Shown one piece after another: positions 1 to 7,360 of a DNA stretch of 27,583 nt. The stretch is from an uncultured Collinsella sp. Its GTDB lineage: Bacteria > Actinomycetota > Coriobacteriia > Coriobacteriales > Coriobacteriaceae. The translations under genes and the position numbers were made by a program. The first letter of the stretch is position 1; each line of letters opens with the position of its first letter. The notes beneath the pieces are model-generated. The model was not told where the DNA came from and did no database searches. It was given only the letters and a program-made list of their open reading frames with translations. The DNA lies in the NCBI GenBank assembly GCA_900766165.1, contig CAAFUK010000031.1, positions 1-27,583 on the forward strand, read 5' to 3'.

Positions 1-163
1 CTCGTTGCGGCGCGGCTGCGCCTCTGGCACTTCAACAACATTGTCGCAGCCCCGACCCGCGGTCACGAGCGGGGGCTCCTGTCGTTTCCGTGCCCCTGGA
101 TTGGGTCATAGTGTCTGACGTGAGCTCAACCTGCGGCGCAATGTCAGCAACCAAGCCGAAAAC
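1..163. other. left edge, no recognisable gene
   Basis: No protein family is recognised here. A plus-strand frame is open from base 1 to a TAG at 109-111 and could be the last 36 codons of a gene that starts outside the window. It would then end about 50 bases before the shared terminator at 164-206. The residues match no family I know, so this is only a possibility. Confidence 0.3.
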
Positions 164-206
164 AAAAAAGGCCGAAGTCCCAAAAGGCTTCGGCCTTTGT
201 TTTTTG
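164..206. terminator. bidirectional intrinsic terminator
   Basis: An 11-bp perfect stem (167-177 with 188-198, AAAGGCCGAAG against CTTCGGCCTTT) is flanked by an A-run at 164-169 and a T-rich run at 196-206. It can therefore end transcription from either side. On the minus strand it lies directly after the nucleoid-associated protein gene. On the plus strand it would end whatever enters from the left edge. Confidence 0.85.
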
Positions 207-223
207 CAACGTCCAAGAGCAGT

Positions 224-1228
224 TTATCGATTCTCAATACTTCCGATGTTCTTGAGCTCGATGGAGATGAGGCCGTTGGGCTCGTTGACAAACTCGATGT
301 ACTCAGAGTTCGAACCCATCTCGGCCGGGAAGCTGATCTCGATGCCCGTGTCGGTACGGATCTTGTGGTTGCGCACCGCCGCGCGTTCGACCTGCTTGCG
401 CTCCACGGGCACACGCTCAGGCACCTTCTCCTCAGTCAGTGCCGCGCGCACGCTCTCCTTGATAACCGGCTCGTCCTCAAAGACCTCATCGACGATATCC
501 CAAGGCGGCAGCTCCTCGTCATCCTCGACTTTCTCGGCAACGGCAGCCTTAACCTTGGCGAGCGCCACGGCCGTGTTGGCACCGTGCTCCTCGGCGACTT
601 CCTCGACCACACGCGTCACGGTGTCGATGACCTCCTTGCCCGATACCCCCGTGTCGCACTGCAGCAGGCCATCGGGAATGAGCATGCGATCCTCGCCGGC
701 AATCTTGCGCTTCTTATCCACATAGCCGATCTCCATGGTGCTTGCACGCACGATTGCATAGCTCGGCACCTTTTGCGAGGGATTCGGCAGAATGGCGTAG
801 TGGCGCGCAATGTCGTTGCGCACCTCGCCCTCTTCGCGACCCACCTCGTGCATAAAAGCCTGCTTGGAGCCCAGCAGCATCACGGCAAACCAGCGGGCAT
901 CCTCATCGTCATCAAAGTCCGCCACAAGCACGTCAGTGGACTCGGCTTTCTCGGCCTTGGTAAGTTCGGAAGAGATGAACTCCGCAATCTGCTGAGACAG
1001 ATCCACGAACTCACGCTCACCAAAGAAATAGCCCTTGAGCTCGCCGCCGAATGCGGAGTTCTCGGCAAACGTGGCACGCTTGTTATCAGCCGAGGTACGA
1101 GCGCGCCGCAGGTGCGTGGTTACGAAATTACGCACGGTGCGGCTCTCGATATCGAGCTCGCGCTGGCTCATAACGTTGACGGCAGAGTCAAAGTCCAGGA
1201 TATGCAGAATCGCGTGATTGATTTTCAT
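224..1228 (-). CDS. nucleoid-associated protein (NdpA/YejK-like, 37-kDa family)
   Basis: A 334-residue protein whose N-terminus (KINHAILHILDFDS, then SQRELDIES) has the signature of the 37-kDa nucleoid-associated protein family (PF04245). Members bind DNA and associate with the nucleoid; their exact role is poorly defined. The length is normal for the family. The middle is acidic (EKVEDDEELPPWDIVDEVFEDE) and the C-terminal part carries the family-like 'IRTDTGIEISFPAEMG' stretch. The start at 1228 is preferred over the ATG at 1237: the only purine-rich motif (CGGA) sits about 9 bases before 1228 but directly touches 1237. A TATACT -10-like hexamer lies upstream on the minus strand (1267-1272) without a good -35. 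It is a single gene ending at the terminator at 164-206. Confidence 0.85.
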   Translation of the reverse strand: MKINHAILHILDFDSAVNVMSQRELDIESRTVRNFVTTHLRRARTSADNKRATFAENSAFGGELKGYFFGEREFVDLSQQIAEFISSELTKAEKAESTDVLVADFDDDEDARWFAVMLLGSKQAFMHEVGREEGEVRNDIARHYAILPNPSQKVPSYAIVRASTMEIGYVDKKRKIAGEDRMLIPDGLLQCDTGVSGKEVIDTVTRVVEEVAEEHGANTAVALAKVKAAVAEKVEDDEELPPWDIVDEVFEDEPVIKESVRAALTEEKVPERVPVERKQVERAAVRNHKIRTDTGIEISFPAEMGSNSEYIEFVNEPNGLISIELKNIGSIENR

Positions 1229-1303
1229 ATACGGCATTCCGTTCTAGATCGATTTCGGCACGAACCAGTATAGCGGTCGATCCCGCCCCAGGCGCATCGA
1301 AGA

Positions 1304-1337
1304 TTGGTGCATCGGGGACAGGTTGCTTTGCACCAAT
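1304..1337. repeat. dispersed palindromic repeat, copy A
   Basis: Arms ATTGGTGCA and TGCACCAAT enclose a 17-base centre containing GGGGACAGGTTGC. It matches copy B at 2518-2549 at 29 of 32 positions (1305-1336 against 2518-2549) in the same orientation. It sits 3 bases after the stop of the hydrolase gene on the minus strand. The motif resembles short REP-type palindromes mobilised by REP-associated transposases; that relationship is inferred. Confidence 0.75.
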
Positions 1338-1339
1338 GG

Positions 1340-2500
1340 TTAGCGCAGGAGCTCGGACTGCCAAGCCTCGAGCTGTTCTGCCAAGCTCTTGCCGGCAGCG
1401 GGCATGTCGATCTGGGGACGTTTGGGCAGAAGCGCACACTTAAGAATCGCAACGATAGTCTGCGAGACAAAGCGTCGCGTATCCTTGTCAAAGCCTTGCG
1501 CAGCCTGGAGCATCACGGGCAGGCTCTCGCGCAGATTCCCAGCGATATCCGCAAACCGCTCAGCACCCGTAGCCTCAAGCACGGAGAACAACGCATCTAC
1601 AAAACGCTCGCGCTCGTTAGGCGACACCGCAAGCAGCATCTCGCGAATGGAGCCATCAACGTATCGAGCACCGGCGGACAGGCGCTCACAGTACACGAAG
1701 TCGCGACCATCAACCACCCAGCTAAAGGGATTATGCTGAAGCAGGCTGAACTCGGTGCTCTCAACGATGGCATAGTCCTCCTGTGTCTCGAACATCATGC
1801 CAAAGATCGACGACCGAGGTAGCGTCTTGTCGATTCGACCGGATAGATCGGCGAAGGCGTTGCCGCTCAGAAACTCCTCGACGAAGCCCGGACCATCATG
1901 GGAATACGCCCGTTCGATTCGCTCACGGGCGACATCGGGGCACATCGCCGCACCGTACACCGCAAGGTTTCCACCCTTGGAATGACCTCCGCACAAAAGC
2001 GGCCCGTCAATCGCATCCGCCGCCTCGTTTACATAACGCGCCGCGGATTCCTGGGCCGGCACAGGACACCGGAACGCCATGTTAAAGTCCTCTTTCCAGC
2101 CCACAATCGTGCTGTCGGTCCCCCGGAAGGCAAGATAGCTAAACCCCGCCGGAAATCGGAACGTCATGGCCGCAAACTGCTCCGTTGTCTCGGCATCACT
2201 CACGCTACGATAGCCGCAAACACGAACGCCACGGTAGCGAGGGCTTGCTGCCACAGCCTCCAACAGGGCACGACTCCCCTCCGGATCCCACAGGTCGCCA
2301 ATCATGTCTTGGTAGCACTCGGCGCGCAGCAGCTCGCGTACGTCTAGGCCCTGCCAGTTCGTCAGCTCCGCCATATCACCCGGCAAACGCAAATAGGACA
2401 ACCACGCAAAGACCAGGCTATCCACCGCGCAGAACGGCCGTTCCTCAAACGGATCAAACGCTGTCTGGGCATAGGTCAAAAAATTAGGCGAATCCGACAT
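1340..2500 (-). CDS. Mbeg1-like alpha/beta hydrolase (DUF2974)
   Basis: A 386-residue protein with an alpha/beta-hydrolase nucleophile elbow GGHSKGG (Ser174), preceded by an oxyanion-type strand 'YLAFRGTD' near residues 122-129. This arrangement, with the N-terminal 'FCAVDSLVFAWLSYL' segment, is typical of the Mbeg1-like/DUF2974 family (PF11187), a lipase-like group of unknown substrate. There is no signal peptide, so it is probably cytoplasmic. The start at 2500 has a GGGAGG ribosome binding site ending 3-4 bases upstream. Copies A and B of a short palindromic repeat flank the gene on both sides in the same orientation. It appears to be monocistronic. The family is confident; the substrate is unknown. 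Confidence 0.8.
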   Translation of the reverse strand: MSDSPNFLTYAQTAFDPFEERPFCAVDSLVFAWLSYLRLPGDMAELTNWQGLDVRELLRAECYQDMIGDLWDPEGSRALLEAVAASPRYRGVRVCGYRSVSDAETTEQFAAMTFRFPAGFSYLAFRGTDSTIVGWKEDFNMAFRCPVPAQESAARYVNEAADAIDGPLLCGGHSKGGNLAVYGAAMCPDVARERIERAYSHDGPGFVEEFLSGNAFADLSGRIDKTLPRSSIFGMMFETQEDYAIVESTEFSLLQHNPFSWVVDGRDFVYCERLSAGARYVDGSIREMLLAVSPNERERFVDALFSVLEATGAERFADIAGNLRESLPVMLQAAQGFDKDTRRFVSQTIVAILKCALLPKRPQIDMPAAGKSLAEQLEAWQSELLR

Positions 2501-2517
2501 GGCCCTCCCATCAACTA

Positions 2518-2549
2518 TGGTGCATTGGGGTCAGGTTACTTTGCACCAA
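2518..2549. repeat. dispersed palindromic repeat, copy B
   Basis: Second copy of the 32-bp repeat, with arms TGGTGCA (2518-2524) and TGCACCA (2542-2548) and centre GGGGTCAGGTTAC. It differs from copy A at three positions. Its right end runs into the A-run that forms the U-tract of the ldh terminator, so the repeat and the terminator overlap by two bases (2548-2549). Confidence 0.75.
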
Positions 2550-2583
2550 AAAGGCGCCCGGGCCCTGTGGACCCGGACGCCTT
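2548..2583 (-). terminator. intrinsic terminator after ldh
   Basis: A 15-bp G+C-rich stem (2551-2565 with 2569-2583, two G-U wobbles when transcribed leftwards) is followed on the minus strand by a U-run (complement of A2548-2552). It lies about 30 bases beyond the ldh stop. Confidence 0.85.
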
Positions 2584-2614
2584 CATTGTAGCTTTTCGCT
2601 CTAGCGAGCTTGAT

Positions 2615-3565
2615 TTAGCAGGAGAAGTCGACGCTGTCGATGATGTCCTTGAGGGCCTTGGCGGAGGCGGTGAGCTCATGCTGCTCGTCATCGTCCAGCG
2701 GCACGGGGACGCGGCAGACAACGCCGTCGCGGCCAACGACGGTCGGCATAGAGATGGCGAGATCGGACAGGCCATACTCGCCCACCATGAGCGAGGAGAC
2801 GGGCAGAACGGTCTGCTCATCGCGCATGACGGCGGTGCAGATGCGCTTGACGGCCATGGCGACGCCATAGTAGGTGGCGTGCTTCTTCTCGATGATGGTG
2901 TAGGCGGAGTTCTTGACGTCCTCGGCGATACGCTTCTCAGCAGCCTCATGCTCCAGATGGCCGTGAAGCTCGCAGAAGGTGTTCAGTGGCACGCCGGCAA
3001 CCTGAGCGCTGGACCAAGCGACAAACTCGGAGTCGCCGTGCTCACCCATGACATAGGCCTGGACATCGCGCGGGTCAACCTCGACGTGGGCGCCGAGCAT
3101 CTGCTGCAGGCGGCCAGTGTCGAGCACGGTGCCGGAACCGATGACGTGGCCCTCGGGCAGGCCGGACATCTTGATGGCGGCGTAGGTCAGAACATCGACC
3201 GGGTTGGAGACGATGAGCAGAATGCCATCGAAGCCGGACTTCTTAATCTCGGGGATAATGGACTTAAAGATGCTGACGTTCTTGTTGACCAGGTCCAGGC
3301 GGGTCTCACCGGGCTTCTGGGCAGCGCCAGCGGTGACGACGATCATGGCGGCGTCGGCGACATCGGAATAATCGCCGGCGTAGATCTTCATCGGCTCGGC
3401 AAACGTCATGCCGTGCGCGATATCCAAGGCCTCACCCTCGGCGCGGTTCTTGTCCACGTCGATGAGGACCATCTCGGAGAACAGACCGCTCTGCATCAGC
3501 GCGAACGCCGAAGACGAACCGACGAAACCGCAGCCGACAATAGCGACCTTCTTCTCGTTAACCAT
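2615..3565 (-). CDS. ldh: L-lactate dehydrogenase
   Basis: Reduces pyruvate to L-lactate with NADH in the cytoplasm, regenerating NAD+ during fermentation. The 316-residue length is typical. Visible features: nucleotide-binding GCGFVG (11-16) with the ribose-binding acid in 'VLID' (Asp36); the substrate loop GAAQKPGETR with Gln83 at the position that separates lactate from malate dehydrogenases (Gln102 in classical numbering) and Arg89; Asp149 and Arg152 in LDTGR; and catalytic His176 in GEHGDSE. The start at 3565 is chosen because GGGAG sits 6-7 bases upstream and the fold begins at 'EKKVAIVG'. An open frame extends 26 codons further but carries no family signal. An intrinsic terminator follows. 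A hairpin lies in the leader. Confidence 0.97.
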   Translation of the reverse strand: MVNEKKVAIVGCGFVGSSSAFALMQSGLFSEMVLIDVDKNRAEGEALDIAHGMTFAEPMKIYAGDYSDVADAAMIVVTAGAAQKPGETRLDLVNKNVSIFKSIIPEIKKSGFDGILLIVSNPVDVLTYAAIKMSGLPEGHVIGSGTVLDTGRLQQMLGAHVEVDPRDVQAYVMGEHGDSEFVAWSSAQVAGVPLNTFCELHGHLEHEAAEKRIAEDVKNSAYTIIEKKHATYYGVAMAVKRICTAVMRDEQTVLPVSSLMVGEYGLSDLAISMPTVVGRDGVVCRVPVPLDDDEQHELTASAKALKDIIDSVDFSC

Positions 3566-3591
3566 AAGAAACTCCCATCTCACTCCACAAA

Positions 3592-3622
3592 CAAGCCGCC
3601 CGGGAACGACCCGAGCGGCTTG
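3592..3622 (-). promoter_or_regulatory. leader hairpin upstream of ldh
   Basis: CAAGCCGC (3592-3599) pairs with GCGGCTTG (3615-3622), with a further CGGG/CCCG pairing inside (3601-3604 with 3610-3613). It lies 27 bases ahead of the ldh start. On the minus strand only TTTG follows, so it is a weak terminator at best. It may be a 5'-UTR structure or the end of the upstream aminotransferase transcript. Confidence 0.4.
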
Positions 3623-3766
3623 CCGTAATCCCAATACATCCAATCGGGACTTTGATTATGCTCCTATTCGCAGCCAAAAATCGACCGTTTACCGAAATTG
3701 TTTGCAGGATTCGTAAAATAACTGCACGAAATCGGTTTCGAGCTATTGACGAGGCGAAATAGCTTT

Positions 3767-4930
3767 CTAATACAGGCCCGCCTCGCGAATGGCCTCGACA
3801 GCCAAAGCAATCTGATCGGGTGGCAGAACCAGCGCCATGCGCACGTGCCCCTCGCCCGAAGGACCAAAGCTCGCGCCCGGCGTCACCACAACGCCGGCCT
3901 TCTCCATGAGCTCCTCGCAAAACGCCATGGAATCGGTGCGACCACCGGGAAGCTTGGCCCACACAAACATGGAGCCATGCGCGTTGGGACGCTCCCAGCC
4001 CAGGTCCTCAAGACCGTCGCACAGGGCGTCGCGGCGCTCCTGGTACTTCAGACGCTGCGCCTCGACTTCATCGCGCGGACCGTTCAGGCAGGCGATGGCG
4101 GCCTTCTGGATCGGGAAGAACATACCGAAGTCGATCTGGCCGCGCAGCTTGGCAAAGGCCGAGACCACATCCTCGCGACCGACCAAAAAGCCAATGCGGG
4201 CACCGGTGACATTAAACGACTTGGAGAGCGAGAAGAACTCCACGCCCACCTCAAGCGCACCGGGATACTGCAAGAAGCTGCCGCCCGGCTCGCCGTCGAA
4301 CACGATGTCGGAGTATGCGTTGTCATGGACGATCAGCAGGTCGTGCTCGCGGGCGAAAGCGATGATCTCCTCGTAGATCTCGGGCGTGCCCACCGAGCCC
4401 ACCGGGTTGGCGGGCAGCGACACGATCATATACTTGGCACGATCGGCAACCTCGGGGTCGATACCCGCCACATAGGGCAGGTAATTGTGCTCGGCAACCA
4501 ACGGATAGTACTCGAGCTTGGCATCGGCGATTTTGGCGCCCGCCTCGAAGACCGGGTAGCACGGATCGGGAACCAGAATGGTGTCACCCGGGTCGAGCAG
4601 GGCCAGGCCCAAATGGCCCACACCCTCCTGCGTGCCGTTGCACGACTGCACCATGGACGGCGTAATGCCCGAAACGCCAAAGCGACGCTCATAGTAATCG
4701 CACACGGCTTGCTTGAGTTCGGGCAGGTCGCGCAGGGCATACTTCCACATCTCAGGATCTTGGGCTGCTTGTGTGAGTGCCTCGACCACGTGGTCGTACG
4801 GCTTAAAGTCGGGCGTGCCCACGCTCATGTTGTAAATGGTCTTGCCCTGAGCCTTCAGTGCGAGAAGCTTGTTGTTGAGCGAGGCGAAGACCTCCGCGCC
4901 AAAGCGGTCGAGACGCTGCGATGCCTGCAT
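3767..4930 (-). CDS. PLP-dependent aminotransferase (class I/II, aspartate/LL-DAP-type)
   Basis: A 387-residue fold-type I aminotransferase that transfers an amino group via pyridoxal phosphate in the cytoplasm. PLP-site residues are visible: Asn175 in PANPVG, Asp203 and Tyr206 in HDNAYSD, Lys237 (Schiff-base lysine) in SLSKS, Arg245 in GARIG, and the carboxylate-binding Arg364 in GHVRMAL. The sequence style resembles LL-diaminopimelate or alanine/aspartate-type aminotransferases; the substrate cannot be fixed from sequence. The start at 4930 has an AAGGTGG-type ribosome binding site. An open frame extends 30 codons upstream, but it runs through a perfect terminator hairpin and has no family similarity, so I reject it. 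Transcripts reaching this gene must pass the hairpin at 4949-4980. Confidence 0.88.
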   Translation of the reverse strand: MQASQRLDRFGAEVFASLNNKLLALKAQGKTIYNMSVGTPDFKPYDHVVEALTQAAQDPEMWKYALRDLPELKQAVCDYYERRFGVSGITPSMVQSCNGTQEGVGHLGLALLDPGDTILVPDPCYPVFEAGAKIADAKLEYYPLVAEHNYLPYVAGIDPEVADRAKYMIVSLPANPVGSVGTPEIYEEIIAFAREHDLLIVHDNAYSDIVFDGEPGGSFLQYPGALEVGVEFFSLSKSFNVTGARIGFLVGREDVVSAFAKLRGQIDFGMFFPIQKAAIACLNGPRDEVEAQRLKYQERRDALCDGLEDLGWERPNAHGSMFVWAKLPGGRTDSMAFCEELMEKAGVVVTPGASFGPSGEGHVRMALVLPPDQIALAVEAIREAGLY

Positions 4931-4948
4931 GGTGCCACCTTTCGATAT

Positions 4949-4980
4949 AAAAAACGCGGCGCTCCGACAAGAGCGCCGCG
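4949..4980 (-). terminator. intrinsic terminator directly before the aminotransferase RBS
   Basis: A perfect 10-bp stem (CGCGGCGCTC 4955-4964 with GAGCGCCGCG 4971-4980, 6-base loop) is followed on the minus strand by six U residues (complement of A4949-4954). It can end nadE transcription. However, it lies only about 7 bases before the ribosome binding site of the next gene, so it may also act as an attenuator or leaky terminator for that gene. Confidence 0.85.
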
Positions 4981-5048
4981 CGATACGGGCCATCAGATTG
5001 CAAAAGTGTAACGCTTGCAACCCCCGTATTGGTTCAATTTAGCCAACC

Positions 5049-7049
5049 TTAGTCAATTGCATTGAGCGCGTCGATCTGTGCGAGCCACAGACGTGAGCTG
5101 GCGTCACTCGGCATACGCCAATCGCCACGCGGGCTGAGCGTCACCGAGCCCACCTTGGGGCCATCGGGCAGGCAGCTGCGCTTAAACTGCTGGGCAAAGA
5201 AGCGACGATAGAACGTACGCAACCACGTGTGGACGGTCTTGGCGTCGTAGACGCCCTCGAAGCTCTTGAGCGCCATGCGGTAGATCTTGCCCGGCTCAAA
5301 GCCAAAACGCAGCAGGTAGTAGAGGAAGTAGTCGTGCAGCTCGTACGGGCCCACCAAATCCTCAGTCTTCTGCGCAATCTCGCCGTCGCCCGTGGGCGGC
5401 AGAAGCTCGGGAGATACCGGCGTATCGAGGATATCGAGCAAGACCTCGGCGATGCGCCCGCCAAAGACATCGGCCGCATAGCGTACCAGATGGCGCACAA
5501 GCGTCTTGGGCACGCTCGCGTTGACGGCGTACATGCTCATGTGGTCGCCGTTATAGGTAGCCCAGCCGAGTGCCAGCTCCGACAGGTCGCCCGTGCCGAT
5601 GACAAAACCGCCAGCCTGGTTGGCCAGGTCCATCAGAATCTGCGTACGTTCGCGCGCCTGGCTGTTCTCGTAGGTTACGTCCTGCACGGCCGGATCGTGC
5701 TCAATATCCAAAAAGTGCTGTTCCACGGCCGCGTGGATCGAAACCTCACGGAAGCTCACGCCCAGGTCGCGAGCGAGCGACTCGGCATTCGACTTGGTGC
5801 GATGTGTCGTGCCAAAGCCGGGCATGGAGACCGCCGTGATACCCGTGCGCGGAAGCCCCAGCGCATCGAAGGCACGCACGGTCACAAGCAGCGCCAGCGT
5901 GGAGTCCAAGCCACCCGAAAGGCCGATGACCGCAGCCTTGGTGCCCGTGTGGGCAAGGCGGGTTTTGAGGCCAGCAGTCTGCAGATTGAGAATAGTCTCA
6001 CAGCGCTCGGCCAGATCACCGTTGTCGGCCGGCACAAAGGGCGCACGGGGGAAGACACGGTCGATGCCGAGTGCATCGCGCAGGACAGGCTCTTCGGCCA
6101 ACACGCCCTCAAACGAAAACTCAACGGTCGTGGCCTCCGGCGCATCGTCCGCGCGCGTCCACGTCGTCGAGCGACGGCGCTCGGCAACCAGACGGTCAAG
6201 GTCAACGTCGGCGACGGCCATATCGCAGGTAAGCAGTTTGGTGGCGGCGAGCTTGGAGCCGTTTTCGTAGACGAGATTCTCGCCCGCAAAGACCATGTCG
6301 GTCGTGGACTCGCCCTCGCTCGCATCTGCATAGGCATAGGCGCAGTACAGGCGCGCGCTCTGATTGGAGATAAGGCTGCGGCGGTAATCTGCCTTACCGA
6401 TAATCTCGTCCGAGGCCGACGGGTTGAGAATCACCGTCGCACCGGCAAGCGCCATCTCGGTCGAGGGCGGCGCCGGCACCCACAGATCCTCGCAGACCTC
6501 AACGCCCAGCACCAGGTCCTCAGCACCCTCATCACAGCAGCGGTAGACAAGCCCCGAACCCAGCGGAACCGGACCCCGACCGGCAAACTCGACCCACACA
6601 GGATCTGCGGGCGCCGGAGCAAACCAGCGGCGCTCGTAGAACTCGCCATAGTTGGGCAGATACTTCTTGGCCGTGAGGCCCAAAAGCTCGCCCGCGCAGC
6701 ACACGGCGGCGCAGTTGTAGATATTCTCGGCAACCGCAACGGGAAGACCGATGGTAAAGACAATCGGCAGCTCACGAGTCTCATCGAGGATATGCACCAA
6801 AGCAGCCTCGCAGGCATGCAGCAGCGTGCGATTATGGAACAGGTCGGCCGCGGTATAGCCGCACAAGTTGAGCTCGGGCAGCACCAGCGCGCGAACGCCG
6901 CGCTCGGCAGCCTCGCGAACAGCCGCCAATGCAACCTCGACATTGTCCTCGACATCGGCAACGCGAATCTGCGGCGACGCCGCCGCCACACGCAAAAAGC
7001 CATCGTTCTTATTAGCCGAAACGCAGCATTGCCTTGTTGATCTGGACAC
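5049..7049 (-). CDS. nadE: glutamine-dependent NAD+ synthase
   Basis: Last step of NAD+ biosynthesis: amidates deamido-NAD+ using ammonia channelled from glutamine, with ATP. The 666-residue two-domain form is present. The N-terminal nitrilase-type glutaminase carries a Glu59/Lys(128-129)/Cys186 triad (LPELNLCGY, AKKYLPNYGEFYE, EVCEDLW). The C-terminal synthetase has the ATP-pyrophosphatase P-loop SGGLDS (378-383) and 'GTGDLSELALGW'. The start is a GTG at 7049 with AAGGGG about 6 bases upstream. The family often starts close to 'LRVAAASPQIRV', so the first 19 residues are less certain than the rest. It is probably transcribed alone, ending at the hairpin at 4949-4980. Confidence 0.96.
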   Translation of the reverse strand: MSRSTRQCCVSANKNDGFLRVAAASPQIRVADVEDNVEVALAAVREAAERGVRALVLPELNLCGYTAADLFHNRTLLHACEAALVHILDETRELPIVFTIGLPVAVAENIYNCAAVCCAGELLGLTAKKYLPNYGEFYERRWFAPAPADPVWVEFAGRGPVPLGSGLVYRCCDEGAEDLVLGVEVCEDLWVPAPPSTEMALAGATVILNPSASDEIIGKADYRRSLISNQSARLYCAYAYADASEGESTTDMVFAGENLVYENGSKLAATKLLTCDMAVADVDLDRLVAERRRSTTWTRADDAPEATTVEFSFEGVLAEEPVLRDALGIDRVFPRAPFVPADNGDLAERCETILNLQTAGLKTRLAHTGTKAAVIGLSGGLDSTLALLVTVRAFDALGLPRTGITAVSMPGFGTTHRTKSNAESLARDLGVSFREVSIHAAVEQHFLDIEHDPAVQDVTYENSQARERTQILMDLANQAGGFVIGTGDLSELALGWATYNGDHMSMYAVNASVPKTLVRHLVRYAADVFGGRIAEVLLDILDTPVSPELLPPTGDGEIAQKTEDLVGPYELHDYFLYYLLRFGFEPGKIYRMALKSFEGVYDAKTVHTWLRTFYRRFFAQQFKRSCLPDGPKVGSVTLSPRGDWRMPSDASSRLWLAQIDALNAID

Positions 7050-7063
7050 TGGAGGCCCCTTCT

Positions 7064-7175
7064 ACCCTGAGATTCAGTCTAACGGACGTTCACATATCTC
7101 TAACTAGCCAAAGCAACCTCCCAGTTTACTGAGAGGCCAACCTGTGCTAAGAGCATGTATTTCAATAATATCTTT
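7064..7175 (-). promoter_or_regulatory. nadE upstream region with hairpin
   Basis: The nadE promoter must lie here, since the preceding operon ends at 7176-7212. An 8-bp hairpin (CCTCCCAG 7117-7124 with CTGAGAGG 7129-7136, one wobble, 4-base loop) is visible. I see no convincing -35/-10 pair and no recognised riboswitch. Confidence 0.25.
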
Positions 7176-7212
7176 AATTAAAAAGGAGAAATCGATAATC
7201 GACTTCTCCTTT
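7176..7212 (-). terminator. intrinsic terminator closing the radical SAM/peptide operon
   Basis: A 13-bp stem (7182-7194 with 7200-7212, one G-U wobble, 5-base loop) is followed on the minus strand by UUUUUAAUU. It begins 24 bases after the stop codon of the 36-residue peptide gene and marks the end of the AT-rich operon. Confidence 0.85.
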
Positions 7213-7236
7213 AAGCGAGGCGAGTAAATTTCGAAA

Positions 7237-7347
7237 CTAATGGCAGAATTTATCCATGTAGTCCTCAAAGTCGAACACTTCTACCACGACGCCCTCTTCC
7301 TGAAACTCTTTCAGTTGCTCCAAGAGATCTTTGTTAATAACGTCCAT
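7237..7347 (-). CDS. 36-residue acidic peptide, candidate RiPP precursor
   Basis: A 36-codon frame whose start is fixed by an excellent AGGAGG site (7355-7360) seven bases upstream. It begins 13 bases after the radical SAM stop and is followed by a terminator, so it is the last gene of the operon. The N-terminal half looks like an amphipathic helix (KDLLEQLKEFQEEG, residues 6-19), as in leader peptides. A beta-prone VVVEVFDF segment and an acidic/aromatic tail EDYMDKFCH with a single Cys35 follow. No known precursor family is recognised. Its position beside a cobalamin-type radical SAM enzyme and an exporter makes a ribosomally made, post-translationally modified peptide the best guess. A regulatory microprotein is the alternative. 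That it is translated is likely; its function is inferred. Confidence 0.7.
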   Translation of the reverse strand: MDVINKDLLEQLKEFQEEGVVVEVFDFEDYMDKFCH

Positions 7348-7360
7348 GCAGAAACCTCCT

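Noticed and set aside
2615..3565. Malate dehydrogenase instead of lactate dehydrogenase
   Set aside because: The substrate loop carries Gln (position 83 here), as in lactate dehydrogenases, and not the Arg of malate dehydrogenases.
3727..3740. CGAAA-TCGG-TTTCG as a Rex or catabolite operator for ldh
   Set aside because: It does not match the Rex consensus and is centred well upstream without a supported promoter.
4926..5030. T-box riboswitch before the aminotransferase (GGTGGCACC near the start codon)
   Set aside because: The motif lies after the terminator and coincides with the RBS. No specifier stem or antiterminator bulge could be drawn.
5229..7040. Long plus-strand open frame (603 codons) across the NAD+ synthase gene
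   Set aside because: It is antisense to a gene with every catalytic motif intact. The high G+C content leaves long mirror frames open, and the translation shows no family.
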